Shown piece after piece: positions 1-8,735 of a stretch of 64,000 nt of DNA. Origin of the DNA: Meiothermus taiwanensis DSM 14542 (lineage in GTDB: Bacteria; Deinococcota; Deinococci; Deinococcales; Thermaceae); the NCBI GenBank assembly GCA_000482765.1, contig AXWR01000011.1, positions 1 to 64,000 on the forward strand. Reading direction: 5' to 3'. Below the pieces are notes generated by a model. It made no database searches. It had not been told where the DNA came from and worked only from the letters and a program-made list of their open reading frames with translations. Position numbers and translations under genes: made by a program. Numbering within the stretch: the first letter of the stretch is position 1; each line of letters begins with the position of its first letter.

Positions 1-82
1 CGCGAGGCGATACGAAGTTACCTGGCCAATCCCATACACATCCTTCACCCAACTGCGTAAGTCCTATCTGGTATCAATGTAG

Positions 83-199
83 TGGTACAGGAGATTCCGT
101 TTCCGCTTGCATCCTTTAGTCACAAGGGCGGGATTTAAGCCGACCAAAAGGGAGTTAGATAAAGCATTTCGGCAGTATCGTCCAGAGTTTCAAAGGTGA
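83..199 (+). pseudogene. possible C-terminal remnant of a transposase
   Basis: From 83 to the TGA at 197-199 the frame is open and basic, ending in a Lys/Arg-rich tail (for example FKPTKREL and YRPEFQR). The same frame is open again from the window edge to a TAG at 80-82, so a single nonsense codon separates the two parts. The composition resembles the C-terminus of an IS transposase, but no catalytic motif is visible and the family cannot be named. It may continue to the left of the window. Confidence 0.25.
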
Positions 200-217
200 A
201 CGATACTGCCGAAATGC
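164..217. repeat. 17-bp perfect inverted repeat, hairpin 3' of tldE
   Basis: The arms GCATTTCGGCAGTATCG (164-180) and its exact complement (201-217) flank a 20-nt loop that contains the TGA of the remnant at 83-199. The hairpin lies 3 bp beyond the stop of tldE. It could act as a transcription terminator for tldE, although the following T-tract is poor, or be the end of an insertion element. Confidence 0.6.
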
Positions 218-220
218 GCA

Positions 221-1537
221 TCAAGCCCCGGCAAAGGAAAGCTCTGCCACCTCGACCATGGGCGAACCCACGATGCCCATCATGGGGTTCCACTCGAGCT
301 CGCTACCCAGCGCGGTGATATTTTGCAGCAGCTCCAGGAAGTTGCCCGACACCGTGAAGTTCTCCACCGGGTAGGCCACCTCGCCCCCCTCCACCCAGAG
401 GCCCAGGGCCTGCAGGCTGAACTCCCCCGAGATGGGGTTGGCCCCGGCGTGCAGGCCCATCAGGTCGGTGACCACCACGCCGCTGTCCATCTGCACGCCC
501 GCGCCGGGCGCTACGAACAGGTTGCTGGGCGCAATGCCCAGCACCCCCTTATAGATGCGAAAGGCATGGCCGGTGTTCTCCACCCCCATTTTGCGAGCGG
601 TCTCGGAGTTGTGGGCAAAGGTGCGCAGGATGCCCTTCTCGATGAAGACCGTGCGCCGGGCCGGGGTGCCTTCGGCGTCGAAGGGGCGCGAGGCCAGCCC
701 GTCCGGCAGGGTGGGGTCGTCTACCAGGGTGAAAAGCTCTGAAGCGATTTTCTGTCCCACCCGGCCCGCCAGCAGGCTCTTGCCCTCGAGCACGTTCTTG
801 GCCGAGAGCAAAAACCAGCCCATCATGCCCAGCAGTTGGGCAAAGGCCTTGGGTTCGAAGTAGGCTTTGTAGCGGCCGGTTTTGAGGGGGCGGGCCCCCA
901 AAAGCCGCCCGGTGCGCTGCAAAAACTGCTGGGCGGTGCGGCCCGGCTCGAGGGCGTGAAACTCCTTGGAAAGGTCGAACTCGTAGCCCTGCTTGAGGCT
1001 CTGCCCCTCGCCCATCACGGCGTTGGCCAGGAGCAGGGCGTAGCCGTTGCGGAAGGCCCCCGCAACCCCCTGGGTGGAGCCTAAGGTGGCCTGGGTCTCC
1101 TTCTCGGAGTAGCGGGTCATCTGCACCTGCCGCACCCGGGGGTCGGCCCGCAGGCTGGCCTCGAGGTTCAAAGCCGCCTGGCGCTTTTGCTCTAAGGGCG
1201 CCGAAAGCCCCTCGCCTAGCAGGTCGTGCTGGCCCAGCCCGCCCCCCGCTGGCAGGAACCCCCCGGTCTCAGACTGCAATAGGGCGTTCTCGTGGGCCTC
1301 CTGGAGTACCCAGTCGAGCGCCGCCGGGGTGCGCTCCTCGGTGTAGGCATAGCCGGTTTTGCCCTCCACCACCACCCGCACCCCCACCCCGCCCTGGGTG
1401 GCCTGGGTAATTTCTTCCACCTTGCCGCCGTGGGCCTGGATGGTGAGTTCGCGGGTGTGGGTGGCCAGCACCTCGGCTTCAATCCCCATCGCACGGGCTT
1501 TTTGCAGCAGATAATCCATGGCTTCTTCGAAGGTCAT
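221..1537 (-). CDS. tldE: TldE/PmbA family modulator protein (metalloprotease partner)
   Basis: A 438-aa protein of the TldD/PmbA family. TldE forms a heterodimer with TldD that degrades unfolded or modified peptides in the cytoplasm; this subunit lacks the HExxxH zinc motif and is regarded as the structural partner. The start is set at ATG 1537 (MTFEEAMDYLLQKA), preceded by GGGAGG; an open stretch further upstream lies inside tldD. The ATG overlaps the tldD stop as ATGA, so the two are translationally coupled. The C-terminal half carries the family pattern NTGHAFR and GEFSLQALGLWVEGGE. Length is usual for the family. Confidence 0.93.
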   Translation of the reverse strand: MTFEEAMDYLLQKARAMGIEAEVLATHTRELTIQAHGGKVEEITQATQGGVGVRVVVEGKTGYAYTEERTPAALDWVLQEAHENALLQSETGGFLPAGGGLGQHDLLGEGLSAPLEQKRQAALNLEASLRADPRVRQVQMTRYSEKETQATLGSTQGVAGAFRNGYALLLANAVMGEGQSLKQGYEFDLSKEFHALEPGRTAQQFLQRTGRLLGARPLKTGRYKAYFEPKAFAQLLGMMGWFLLSAKNVLEGKSLLAGRVGQKIASELFTLVDDPTLPDGLASRPFDAEGTPARRTVFIEKGILRTFAHNSETARKMGVENTGHAFRIYKGVLGIAPSNLFVAPGAGVQMDSGVVVTDLMGLHAGANPISGEFSLQALGLWVEGGEVAYPVENFTVSGNFLELLQNITALGSELEWNPMMGIVGSPMVEVAELSFAGA

Positions 1538-2928
1538 GCCTGTCCTCCCACCACAATCTCCGAGATCAAAAGGTGCGGCTGGCCCACCTCCACCGGCAGG
1601 CTGCCCGAGAGCGAGCCGCACATGCCGGGGCCCATCTCGAGGTCGTCCGAGACCGCCACAATTCTCTGGATGCTCTCGGGGCCCTTGCCCACCAGCATGG
1701 CCCCCCGCACCGGCTCCTCGATCCGCCCCTTGCGGATGATGTAGCCCTCCTTGACCGCAAAGTTGTACTCCCCCGAGCCGGGCCGCACCTGCCCCCCGCC
1801 CATATCGGCGGCGTAGAGGCCGTACTCGATGCCCTCGAAGAGCTTTTCCTTGGGGGTAGTACCCGGAGCGATAAAGGTGTTGCGCATCCGGCTGGTGGGG
1901 GCAAAGGTGTAGTCCTGCCGCCGCCCCGAGCCGGTGGGCCGGTAGCCGGTGAGCAGGCTGCCCAGCCGATCCACCATGTAGCTTTTGAGCACCCCGTTCT
2001 CGATCAGCACGGTGCGCTCGGTGGGCATTCCCTCGTCGTCGAACTCCTGCGAGCCCCAGCCGTGGGGGGTGGTGCCGTCGTCGATGTAGGTCACGCAGTC
2101 CGAGGCCACCTTTTCCCCCAGCTTATCGGACAAGACGCTGGCTTTTTTGGCCACGGAAGTGGTTTCCAGGAGGTGCCCCAGGGCCTCGTGGAAGATCACC
2201 CCGCCAAAGCCGTTGCCGATCACCACCGGCATGGTGCCGGCGGGGGCCGGCTTGGCCCGCAGGTTGGTGAGGGCCTGCAGGCCGGCCCTGCGCCCGACCT
2301 CGGCCGGGGGGTAGCGGTCGAAGAGCTCGAGGCCCACACTGAGGCCCGGCCCCGCCACCCCGGTCTGCATCCCGCTTTCGTCCTGGGCAATGGCGGTGAC
2401 GTAAAGGCGGGTACGCACCCGGCGGTCTTCGGCCCAGGCGCCCTCGCTGGTGGCGACGAGCACCTCCTGCTCCCACTCCATCAGGTTGGTCTGCACCTGC
2501 TTGATCTGGGGGCCGACCATCGCCCCGGCCTCGGCCTCTCGGATGCGTTCCAGGCGGTAACGCTTGTCCTTGGCGGTAAAGGGAACCTGGGGGGCGTGCA
2601 GCCCCTGGGCCACCGCCTTGCGAAAATCCAGGCCGCCCCGGCCCAGCGCGTCCACCTGGCCCGCCTGGCCCTTGAGCTGGACCAGGGTCTCGGTCACCTC
2701 GAGCAGGCTCTGGGGGCTCAGGTCGTTGGTGTAGGCATAGACCACCTCGGTGCCGTAAAAAAGCCGCAGCCCGGCCCCGTATTCGATGCCGCTGGTGGCC
2801 TCCTTGACCTCGCCCGAAAGCACCCGCAAGACCCGCCGCCGCCAGCGCTCCACATATAGCTCTGCAAAGTCGGCCCCACCCTGCCGGGCCCGGCGGAGCA
2901 CATCACCCACCAATGCTTCGTCTAGCAC
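1534..2928 (-). CDS. tldD: TldD family metalloprotease, catalytic subunit
   Basis: A 464-aa zinc peptidase. The metal site HEALGH (HExxxH) lies near residues 247-252, followed by a conserved Gly-rich C-terminal half. With TldE it forms a hollow heterodimer that cleaves unstructured peptides. The start chosen is GTG 2928, because AAGGAGG sits five bases before it and translation then begins MLDEALVGDVLRRARQGG, the usual N-terminus. The frame stays open to 3276 but that extension has no ribosome site. It is the first gene of a two-gene operon and is divergent from the amidase at 3087. Confidence 0.94.
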   Translation of the reverse strand: MLDEALVGDVLRRARQGGADFAELYVERWRRRVLRVLSGEVKEATSGIEYGAGLRLFYGTEVVYAYTNDLSPQSLLEVTETLVQLKGQAGQVDALGRGGLDFRKAVAQGLHAPQVPFTAKDKRYRLERIREAEAGAMVGPQIKQVQTNLMEWEQEVLVATSEGAWAEDRRVRTRLYVTAIAQDESGMQTGVAGPGLSVGLELFDRYPPAEVGRRAGLQALTNLRAKPAPAGTMPVVIGNGFGGVIFHEALGHLLETTSVAKKASVLSDKLGEKVASDCVTYIDDGTTPHGWGSQEFDDEGMPTERTVLIENGVLKSYMVDRLGSLLTGYRPTGSGRRQDYTFAPTSRMRNTFIAPGTTPKEKLFEGIEYGLYAADMGGGQVRPGSGEYNFAVKEGYIIRKGRIEEPVRGAMLVGKGPESIQRIVAVSDDLEMGPGMCGSLSGSLPVEVGQPHLLISEIVVGGQA

Positions 2929-3086
2929 AATAGCCTCCTTGTAGCTTCTACAGCCTAGCAGGCCTGACCCTTCCCAAAAACCCACCCTGGTTGCATTTTG
3001 TACCCACAGGGCATCCAACAGTTGGTGAAGACGCCAGCGCCAAAAACTCATCCTGTAGTTTTGCTTCACAATAAACTGAGGCTGCT

Positions 3087-4319
3087 TTGAAGATGTCTCG
3101 CCTGCTTTTGCCTTTACCGATGGCTGCCCTCTTGAGCACCAGTGCTCTGGCCCAGAGCCTGCCGCCTCCCCGCATCGGCGACCAGCCGGGGTTTGCGCGG
3201 GTGGTGCTGGATCTGCCCAAAGAGGCGACCTACCAGATCGAGCCGCTGGGCGCTGCGCTGCGGGTGACCCTGCCAAACCAGACCGTCACGCCCGGCCTGC
3301 ACTTTGTGAGCCTGCCAGAGCTGGCCGGGTATGTGCTCGAGCAGCACGAAGACCAGGCGGTGCTGATCCTGCTCACCCCCCAGGGGGTCACCCCCCGCTC
3401 CGGCTACAAGACCATGACCCTGGCCGCCCTGCAGGGCGAGGGGCAGCGGCTGGTGATCGACCTCTCGGGGGCCTTTGTGGACACCAGCCCGCTGCTCTCT
3501 TTCCCGGAGTTTCGCTTTGTGAAATCGGGCGGGCGGCGTTTTTCCGTGGTGGTGGACGCCGGGCACGGCGGCCCCGACCCCGGTGCTTTGGGGCCGGTGG
3601 CGGAAAAAGTGGTGAACCTCGAGGTGGCCCTGCGGGTGCGCCGCTTTCTGCAAAATGCGGGTGTGGAAGTTATCATGACCCGCGAAAGCGATACGGCCTT
3701 TTCGCCGGACAAGCGCACCGACCTGGCCCAGCGCGTGGCCCTGGCCGAGGGCAAAGATTTATTTGTCTCCATCCATGCCAACGCCGCCGTACCCGCCCGC
3801 GCCGACGGCTGGTGCGGCCTCGAGGTCTACTACCACAGCCCCGAGACCACCCGCCCCTTTTTCCCCTCCCCGGCGCCGCTCCTGCCCACCCCTCCCTCCC
3901 TTGCCCTCAACCCGCTGGAGGCGCTCGAGGCCGCCCAGCCTCCCTCAATGCAAGGCGGCCCCCTCGACCCAGGCGCCCAGCCCAGCCTCGAGGATCCCGG
4001 CCCCATCCCACCCCAGAGCCTGCCCGCCCCCACCCCCCAGATGACCTCGCTGCGCCGCATGGAGCTTTCACGCACCCTGGCTGCCCGGGTGCTCTCGTAT
4101 ACGCTAGGGGCCACTGCTGCCGTCAACCGCGGGGTGCGCAGCGCCGACTTCTTCGTGATCCGCTATACCAGCGTTCCGGCCATCCTGGTGGAGATGGGCT
4201 ACCTGAGCCACCCCATCGAGGGCCAGAACCTGCGCAACCCCCATTACCTCGACCGCATTAGCTACGGCATCGCCCGGGGGATACTGGAGTATCTGGAAAA
4301 CGACCATCCGTTCAAATAG
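3087..4319 (+). CDS. amiC: N-acetylmuramoyl-L-alanine amidase (AmiC type, AMIN + Amidase_3)
   Basis: A 410-aa secreted cell-wall hydrolase that cuts the amide bond between MurNAc and the stem peptide, usually at septation. A signal peptide (about residues 1-23, ending SALAQ) is followed by an AMIN-like domain (about 30-120) and a zinc amidase domain. Visible zinc ligands are His in DAGHGG (about 160), Glu in VNLEVALRV (about 177) and His in VSIHANA (about 230); the catalytic Glu lies in LVEMGYLSH near 370. A proline-rich insertion of roughly 70 residues (about 250-318) interrupts the catalytic domain and is unusual. TTG 3087 has GAGG five bases upstream; ATG 3093 is the alternative. Confidence 0.9.
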   Translation: MKMSRLLLPLPMAALLSTSALAQSLPPPRIGDQPGFARVVLDLPKEATYQIEPLGAALRVTLPNQTVTPGLHFVSLPELAGYVLEQHEDQAVLILLTPQGVTPRSGYKTMTLAALQGEGQRLVIDLSGAFVDTSPLLSFPEFRFVKSGGRRFSVVVDAGHGGPDPGALGPVAEKVVNLEVALRVRRFLQNAGVEVIMTRESDTAFSPDKRTDLAQRVALAEGKDLFVSIHANAAVPARADGWCGLEVYYHSPETTRPFFPSPAPLLPTPPSLALNPLEALEAAQPPSMQGGPLDPGAQPSLEDPGPIPPQSLPAPTPQMTSLRRMELSRTLAARVLSYTLGATAAVNRGVRSADFFVIRYTSVPAILVEMGYLSHPIEGQNLRNPHYLDRISYGIARGILEYLENDHPFK

Positions 4320-4338
4320 GCTTTCTCGGCGGAGGGAT

Positions 4339-6087
4339 ATGCCCAGCTGCTCTGACCCAACCCAGGCCACCCGGTGTACCATGGTCTATCCAGCCGCTCC
4401 TTCTGCTCGAGGAGCCGTCTTCACCCGCCCTGAGGTGGCGGAGTTCATACTGGATCTGGTGGGCTACACCCCCGACCGGCCCCTGCATCAGCAGCGCATT
4501 CTGGAACCGTCCTTTGGGGATGGGGTTTTCCTGCTAGCCATCCTGCGCCGGCTGTTATCAGCCGCCAGGCGGTTTGGGGCTTCCGAGCTGTCTGAAGCCA
4601 TTCGCGGGGTGGAGCTGCACCCTGAAACCTTCGAGGCCACCTACAACGCGGTGGTTGCGCTGTTGCAGCAGGAAGGGTTCAGCCAGCATCTAGCCGACCG
4701 CTGGCTGATTCAGGGGGATTACTTGCTGTGTTCGCTCGAGGGGCCTTTCCACTACGTGGTCGGCAACCCGCCCTACGTGCGCCTGGAGGCCATCCCCCCT
4801 ACCCTGCTGGCCGAGTACAAAAAGCGCTACGCCACCATGTACAACCGCGCCGATCTGTACATCCCTTTCATCGAGCGTTCGCTATCGCTGCTGGCGGAGG
4901 GGGGCACCCTGGGGTTCATCTGCGCAGACCGCTGGACCAAAAATCACTACGGTGCCCGGTTGCGCAAATATGTGGCCGACAACTTTCACCTAAAAATTTT
5001 CCTCGAGATGGCCCATGCACCGGCCTTTCGCTCTAAAGTAGCTGCTTATCCAGCCATCGTGGTGATCAGCCGGGAAGCACCGCGGACGATCCCCTTCGGG
5101 ACGGAGCAGGCTCCGTGCACCGAACGGACGATCCCCTTCGGGACGGAGCACACGCCGCACACCGAAAGCACCACCCGCATCGCCCGTCTCTCCAGCCTCG
5201 AGCCAGGCCAGCTCACCCAGCTTGCGGAGGTGCTGCGGTCTAGAAGCCTGCCCGAAGGCAGCGGGGTGCGGGTGGCCCAGATCACCCGCGGGGCAGCGCC
5301 CTGGCTGCTCCTTGCGCCCGAGCAAAGGGCCTTGCTGGAGCGGCTCGAGCGCCGCTTCCCCAGCCTCGAGGAGGCGGGCTGCCGGGTTGGGATTGGGGTG
5401 GCCACCGGGGCCGACCAAGCCTTTATCGGCGTGTTCGAGGCCCTCGAGGTAGAACCGGATCGCAAGCTGCCCCTGGTCACAACCCAGGACATCTGCTCGG
5501 GTGAGGTGCGGTGGGGCGGCCAGGGCCTCATCAACCCCTTTAGCGAGACGGGTGAGCTCGTTGATCTGCGCTGCTACCCTCGGCTGCGCGCCTATTTGGA
5601 AGCGCGCCGGGAGGTCATAGCCGGACGGCACTACGCCCGGCGCTTTCCGGATAGGTGGTACCGCACCATCGACCGGATCGTACCCTCCCTGGCCAGAACG
5701 CCCAAGCTCCTCATCCCCGATATCAAAGGCCGGCCCCACGTGGTGCTCGAGGAGGGGTGCCTGTACCCCCACCACAACCTTTACTACATAACCTCCGAAT
5801 CGTGGGATCTGCGCGCACTCCAGGCGGTGCTCTTGTCGGCGGTGGCCCATCTGTTTGTTGCAGCCTATTCAACCCAGATGCGCGGGGGGTATCTCCGCTT
5901 TCAGGCCCAGTATCTGCGACGCATCCGCATTCCACCCTGGAGCGAGGTGCCCCCTCCCATTCGACAGGCCCTCCTCGAGGCCGCCCAGGAGCGCGACGTG
6001 CAGGCCTGCAACCAGGCAACATCCCGGCTATACGGCCTTAGCCAGGAAGAAAGCCTCGCGCTCGAAAGGTTATACGCAGACACCTAA
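4339..6087 (+). CDS. N6-adenine DNA methyltransferase, TaqI/Eco57I type
   Basis: A 582-aa class I methyltransferase. Motif I lies in [10 protein letters not shown] (near residue 58) and the catalytic NPPY near 143-146 ([10 protein letters not shown]), typical of gamma-class adenine methylases. The C-terminal half resembles the TaqI-like target-recognition region ([22 protein letters not shown]). No endonuclease gene adjoins it, and at this length it is unlikely to carry a fused nuclease, so it may be an orphan methylase or a broken system. A 42-bp tandem duplication (5083-5166) adds a hydrophilic repeat between the two domains. ATG 4339 has GGAGGG two bases before it; ATG 4381 is possible. 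Confidence 0.82.
   Translation: MPSCSDPTQATRCTMVYPAAPSARGAVFTRPEVAEFILDLVGYTPDRPLHQQRILEPSFGDGVFLLAILRRLLSAARRFGASELSEAIRGVELHPETFEATYNAVVALLQQEGFSQHLADRWLIQGDYLLCSLEGPFHYVVGNPPYVRLEAIPPTLLAEYKKRYATMYNRADLYIPFIERSLSLLAEGGTLGFICADRWTKNHYGARLRKYVADNFHLKIFLEMAHAPAFRSKVAAYPAIVVISREAPRTIPFGTEQAPCTERTIPFGTEHTPHTESTTRIARLSSLEPGQLTQLAEVLRSRSLPEGSGVRVAQITRGAAPWLLLAPEQRALLERLERRFPSLEEAGCRVGIGVATGADQAFIGVFEALEVEPDRKLPLVTTQDICSGEVRWGGQGLINPFSETGELVDLRCYPRLRAYLEARREVIAGRHYARRFPDRWYRTIDRIVPSLARTPKLLIPDIKGRPHVVLEEGCLYPHHNLYYITSESWDLRALQAVLLSAVAHLFVAAYSTQMRGGYLRFQAQYLRRIRIPPWSEVPPPIRQALLEAAQERDVQACNQATSRLYGLSQEESLALERLYADT
5083..5166 (+). repeat. 42-bp in-frame tandem duplication inside the methyltransferase
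   Basis: Copies at 5083-5124 and 5125-5166 share an exact 26-bp block (5083-5108 and 5125-5150); the remainders have diverged. Each unit encodes RTIPFGTE plus six residues. It carries the small hairpin TCCC-CTTC-GGGA. The frame is kept, and the location is the linker between the catalytic and target-recognition regions. Confidence 0.9.
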
Positions 6088-6094
6088 TTTTTGC

Positions 6095-6107
6095 TACCCT
6101 ACTCGGC
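6095..6107 (+). promoter_or_regulatory. TANNNT -10 box, leaderless start
   Basis: TACCCT (6095-6100) ends seven bases before ATG 6108 and no Shine-Dalgarno sequence is present, so transcription probably begins at or next to the start codon. No clear -35 box was found. Confidence 0.5.
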
Positions 6108-7070
6108 ATGGAGTTGGCATTGAATCTGTTGCTGATCGCCAGCGGCGTGGTACTGCTGTACTTTGGGGGCGAAACGCTGGTCAAAAACGCGGTGATACTG
6201 GCCCGCAGCTGGGGCATCAGCACCATGGTGGTGGGCCTGACGGTGGTGGCCTTTGGCACCAGCAGCCCCGAGCTGGCCGCCAGCCTGGCCGCTGCACTCT
6301 CGGGTAGCCCGTCCATCGCCATCGGCAACGTGGTGGGCTCAAACATTCTCAACATCCTCTTCATCCTGGGCCTCACCGCCCTGATCGTGCCCATCCGCTC
6401 CCAGGCCCAGTTCATCAAGCGCGAGGTGCCCATCATGCTGGGCGCAACCTTGCTGCTGTTTGTCTTCCTATACTTCGACCAGCAGATCACCCGTGGGGAG
6501 GCGCTCTTCTCGGTGGGCCTGCTGGGCCTGTACATCTGGTTTTTATACCGCAGCGGCGCAACTGAGATGGCCGAGGTACAACAAGAATACGAGCAGGAGT
6601 ACGGCCAACCCCCCAGGGCCGGCTGGCCGGCCTACGCGGGGGTGGTGCTGGGGCTGGTGCTCCTGGGGGTAGGGGCCCGCCTGCTGACCCTGGGGGCGGT
6701 GGAGCTGGCCCGGGCTTTTGGGGTGCCTGAACTCATCATCGGCCTGACCATTGTGGCCCTGGGCACCAGCCTGCCGGAGGTGGCCGCTTCCATCACCGCC
6801 GCCCTGCGCCGAGAGCCCGATATCGCACTGGGCAACATTGTGGGCTCCAACATCTTCAACATCCTGGGCATCCTGGGGATCACGGCCCTTGTCCAGCCTG
6901 TGGGCCTACCCTGGGAGAAGATTCAGCGCGATATGTGGGTGATGCTTTTGGCCAGTGTGCTGCTGTGGCCGTTTCTGGCAACCGGGTTTCGCCTGGGGCG
7001 CAGGGAGGGCGGGGTTTTCCTGGGGCTGTATGTGGCGTATGTGGCGTTTTTGATCGCGACGGCTACTTAG
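6108..7070 (+). CDS. calcium/sodium antiporter, CaCA family (YrbG type)
   Basis: A 320-aa inner-membrane exchanger built from two homologous halves with about ten membrane segments. Each half carries the alpha-repeat signature that forms the ion pathway: AFGTSSPELAAS near residue 47 with GNVVGSNILN after it, and ALGTSLPEVAAS near 217 with GNIVGSNIFN. This pattern is diagnostic of Ca2+/cation antiporters. The gene stands alone, overlaps the stop of convergent holA by three bases (TTAG), and appears to be translated from a leaderless message. Confidence 0.92.
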   Translation: MELALNLLLIASGVVLLYFGGETLVKNAVILARSWGISTMVVGLTVVAFGTSSPELAASLAAALSGSPSIAIGNVVGSNILNILFILGLTALIVPIRSQAQFIKREVPIMLGATLLLFVFLYFDQQITRGEALFSVGLLGLYIWFLYRSGATEMAEVQQEYEQEYGQPPRAGWPAYAGVVLGLVLLGVGARLLTLGAVELARAFGVPELIIGLTIVALGTSLPEVAASITAALRREPDIALGNIVGSNIFNILGILGITALVQPVGLPWEKIQRDMWVMLLASVLLWPFLATGFRLGRREGGVFLGLYVAYVAFLIATAT

Positions 7071-8005
7071 CGCGATGCGGGCCGGTGAATACCCGCCAGC
7101 GCCACGATGGCCCGCTCCAGGGCTAGGCGCATGTCCCGGCCGGTTTTGGCAGCCTCCTCGGCCTCTATCAGGATCTCCAGGGCCCAGGTAACCGCACTGC
7201 CCGACAATTTTTTGGCCAGTAGCAAAGTTTGTTTGGCAGCGTAGGGGTGCATGCCCAGGGCGCTGGCGGCCACCCCCTCCCCCATCAGGGGGTCGTCCTG
7301 CAGCAAGGCCCAGGCTTTAGCCACCCGCACGTACTGCCAGGAGAGCGCACCCAGAATACGCAAGGGGTCTTCCCCCCGCTCCAGGAGCTCACGGGCAATC
7401 TTGAAGGCCAGGGTGGCTTTTCCTTCGGTAATCGAGCGCACCAGGTCGAAGCCGGAGATGGGGGTATCCAGAGCGACCAGGGCCTGTACTTTCTCCAGGG
7501 TGATGGGGGGCGTGACCAGGCAGAGTTTGCGCAGCTCCTGGTCGAGGGCCTCGAGGCCCATGGCCGGGTTCTCGGCGCTGCCTTTACCACCCACCAGACC
7601 CGCCAGGTACGAAGCCACCGCCCCTGGTAGCTTCAGGTCGTAGTGGCGGGCGCGGTTCACCACCCAGTTGGTCATCTCCTTGGGGCCGGGGGTGGGGTGG
7701 TCGCGCTTCTGAGCTTTGTCGGCGTACCACTTGCTGCGCACCGCGCTGGGCCGGGGGTCGAGCAGCAACACCACTGCATCGGGCGGCAGGCCTTCCAGCA
7801 CCTCCCGGAGGGGCTTCCACTCGGCCTCGCTGAGGTCGCGCAGATCCACCAGAGCCCCGCCCGGGCCAAACAGCCCGCCGCTGGCCTCCTGGGCCACCAG
7901 GGCCGGCTCCGGGGGCATCAGGCGGGGGGACAGGCCCTGCAAGCCGGCCTCCTGGAGCAAGGCTTCTCGAGCCAGAAAGCTATCACCGGTGAACACCTGA
8001 ATCAT
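7067..8005 (-). CDS. holA: DNA polymerase III subunit delta
   Basis: A 312-aa clamp-loader subunit that opens the beta ring during replication. The sequence begins MIQVFTGDSFLAREA and shows the family layout: a degenerate N-terminal AAA+ region without a Walker A motif, then DLVRSITEGKATLAF and GALSWQYVRVAKAW, typical of delta domain III. Length is close to that of other Thermaceae delta subunits. TATAAT at 8021-8026, 15 bases before the start codon, would give a very short leader. It is convergent with the CaCA antiporter gene and overlaps its 3' end. Confidence 0.85.
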   Translation of the reverse strand: MIQVFTGDSFLAREALLQEAGLQGLSPRLMPPEPALVAQEASGGLFGPGGALVDLRDLSEAEWKPLREVLEGLPPDAVVLLLDPRPSAVRSKWYADKAQKRDHPTPGPKEMTNWVVNRARHYDLKLPGAVASYLAGLVGGKGSAENPAMGLEALDQELRKLCLVTPPITLEKVQALVALDTPISGFDLVRSITEGKATLAFKIARELLERGEDPLRILGALSWQYVRVAKAWALLQDDPLMGEGVAASALGMHPYAAKQTLLLAKKLSGSAVTWALEILIEAEEAAKTGRDMRLALERAIVALAGIHRPASR

Positions 8006-8057
8006 GGGCAGTAGCAGGGTATTATACCGGAAAGATAATCTTCAAACAAAAAACATT

Positions 8058-8160
8058 CAGAGGCCATCTTTTTGAATCCCAGAGCACTTCCTTCCGCGCA
8101 TAAGTTCGGTCGGGTTGGTTCGCCGGCGGAAGGCGCCAAACCAACCGAATCCGGTATCAG
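8058..8160 (+). repeat. dispersed intergenic hairpin repeat, copy A
   Basis: The core reads CGGTCGGGTTGGTTCG, a short spacer, CCAACC and GAATCCGGTAT, preceded by a CAGAGGCC...GAATCCC block. GGTTGGTT and AACCAACC form the stem. It is one of seven related copies in this window. It fills most of the gap between holA and the small gene at 8192. Confidence 0.75.
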
Positions 8161-8191
8161 AGGGCAGGTCGTTACAGCTTTGGCTGGCAGC

Positions 8192-8554
8192 CTAAGAGCT
8201 TCCCTTGCCCCAAACCACCTCGAGCGCCGCCGGTTCGCAGCTGGGCTCGAGCGGTGCAGCAGGGGTTGGGGCGAGCCCGTGTTTGTTTTCTTTCTCGGCC
8301 TCGGGCCTGACCCCCTGGGTGATGGCGTACTCCCACCAGAGCTGCAAAAGCTGGGGCTCGAGGTCGGCTACCATCCCCTGCAGCCGGGTGAGCTCGTTGC
8401 GGGCCAGGCCGTTGTTGGCCACCACGCCCACCGGCTTCAGGGTGAACTTGGCCCAGGTGTCCCCGTCGCGGGTTACAAAGATGTGTGGCTTTTCCTGGGC
8501 ACTGCCCGACTTAACGTAAAAGCGAAAACCACCCCGGCGCATGAGCGTCAACAT
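8192..8554 (-). CDS. small protein, DUF4160-like
   Basis: A 120-aa protein starting MLTLMRRGGFRF. The N-terminal part (KPHIFVTRDGDTWAKFTL, then LARNELTRLQGMV) resembles the DUF4160 pattern of a strand pair with a conserved His followed by a helix; the C-terminal 35 residues are Pro/Glu-rich and probably disordered. DUF4160 proteins have no settled function and often sit near toxin-like or HTH genes, but none is next to this one. TAGACT lies six bases before the ATG, supporting this start as leaderless. Family assignment is tentative. Confidence 0.55.
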   Translation of the reverse strand: MLTLMRRGGFRFYVKSGSAQEKPHIFVTRDGDTWAKFTLKPVGVVANNGLARNELTRLQGMVADLEPQLLQLWWEYAITQGVRPEAEKENKHGLAPTPAAPLEPSCEPAALEVVWGKGSS

Positions 8555-8566
8555 AATCTTAGTCTA
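8555..8566 (-). promoter_or_regulatory. TANNNT -10 box, leaderless start
   Basis: On the minus strand TAGACT (8566-8561) is followed by six bases and then ATG 8554, without a ribosome binding site. Confidence 0.5.
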
Positions 8567-8694
8567 TCCATTCGGGGGCCCTTCCGCGGTGCTTCTGACC
8601 ATCTGGGCATCAAAAAAATATCCGGAGCGAATCTCGGTCAGCACCCGGCGTCAGTTTCAGCAGCCCTACCACGGCGTGATCGGCCAGGGCCGGT

Positions 8695-8729
8695 CTAAAC
8701 TGACCCACGGGTCAGTTTAGGAGTATGAT
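8695..8729 (+). promoter_or_regulatory. 12-bp-arm palindromic operator overlapping the MFS promoter
   Basis: CTAAACTGACCC (8695-8706), two bases AC, then the exact complement GGGTCAGTTTAG (8709-8720). TATGAT (8724-8729) six bases before GTG 8736 fits a leaderless -10, and TGACCC (8701-8706) lies 17 bp upstream of it as a weak -35. The palindrome would cover the -35 to -10 interval, the classic site of a TetR- or MarR-type repressor. Part of the arm (GTCAGTTT) recurs around 8650. No regulator gene adjoins it. Confidence 0.7.
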
Positions 8730-8735
8730 GGGCGG

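Noticed and set aside
1573..2859. 428-codon open frame on the plus strand opposite tldD
   Set aside because: It is the antisense of a recognised gene; GC-rich third positions remove stop codons on the other strand. The predicted protein is His/Gly/Leu-biased and matches nothing.
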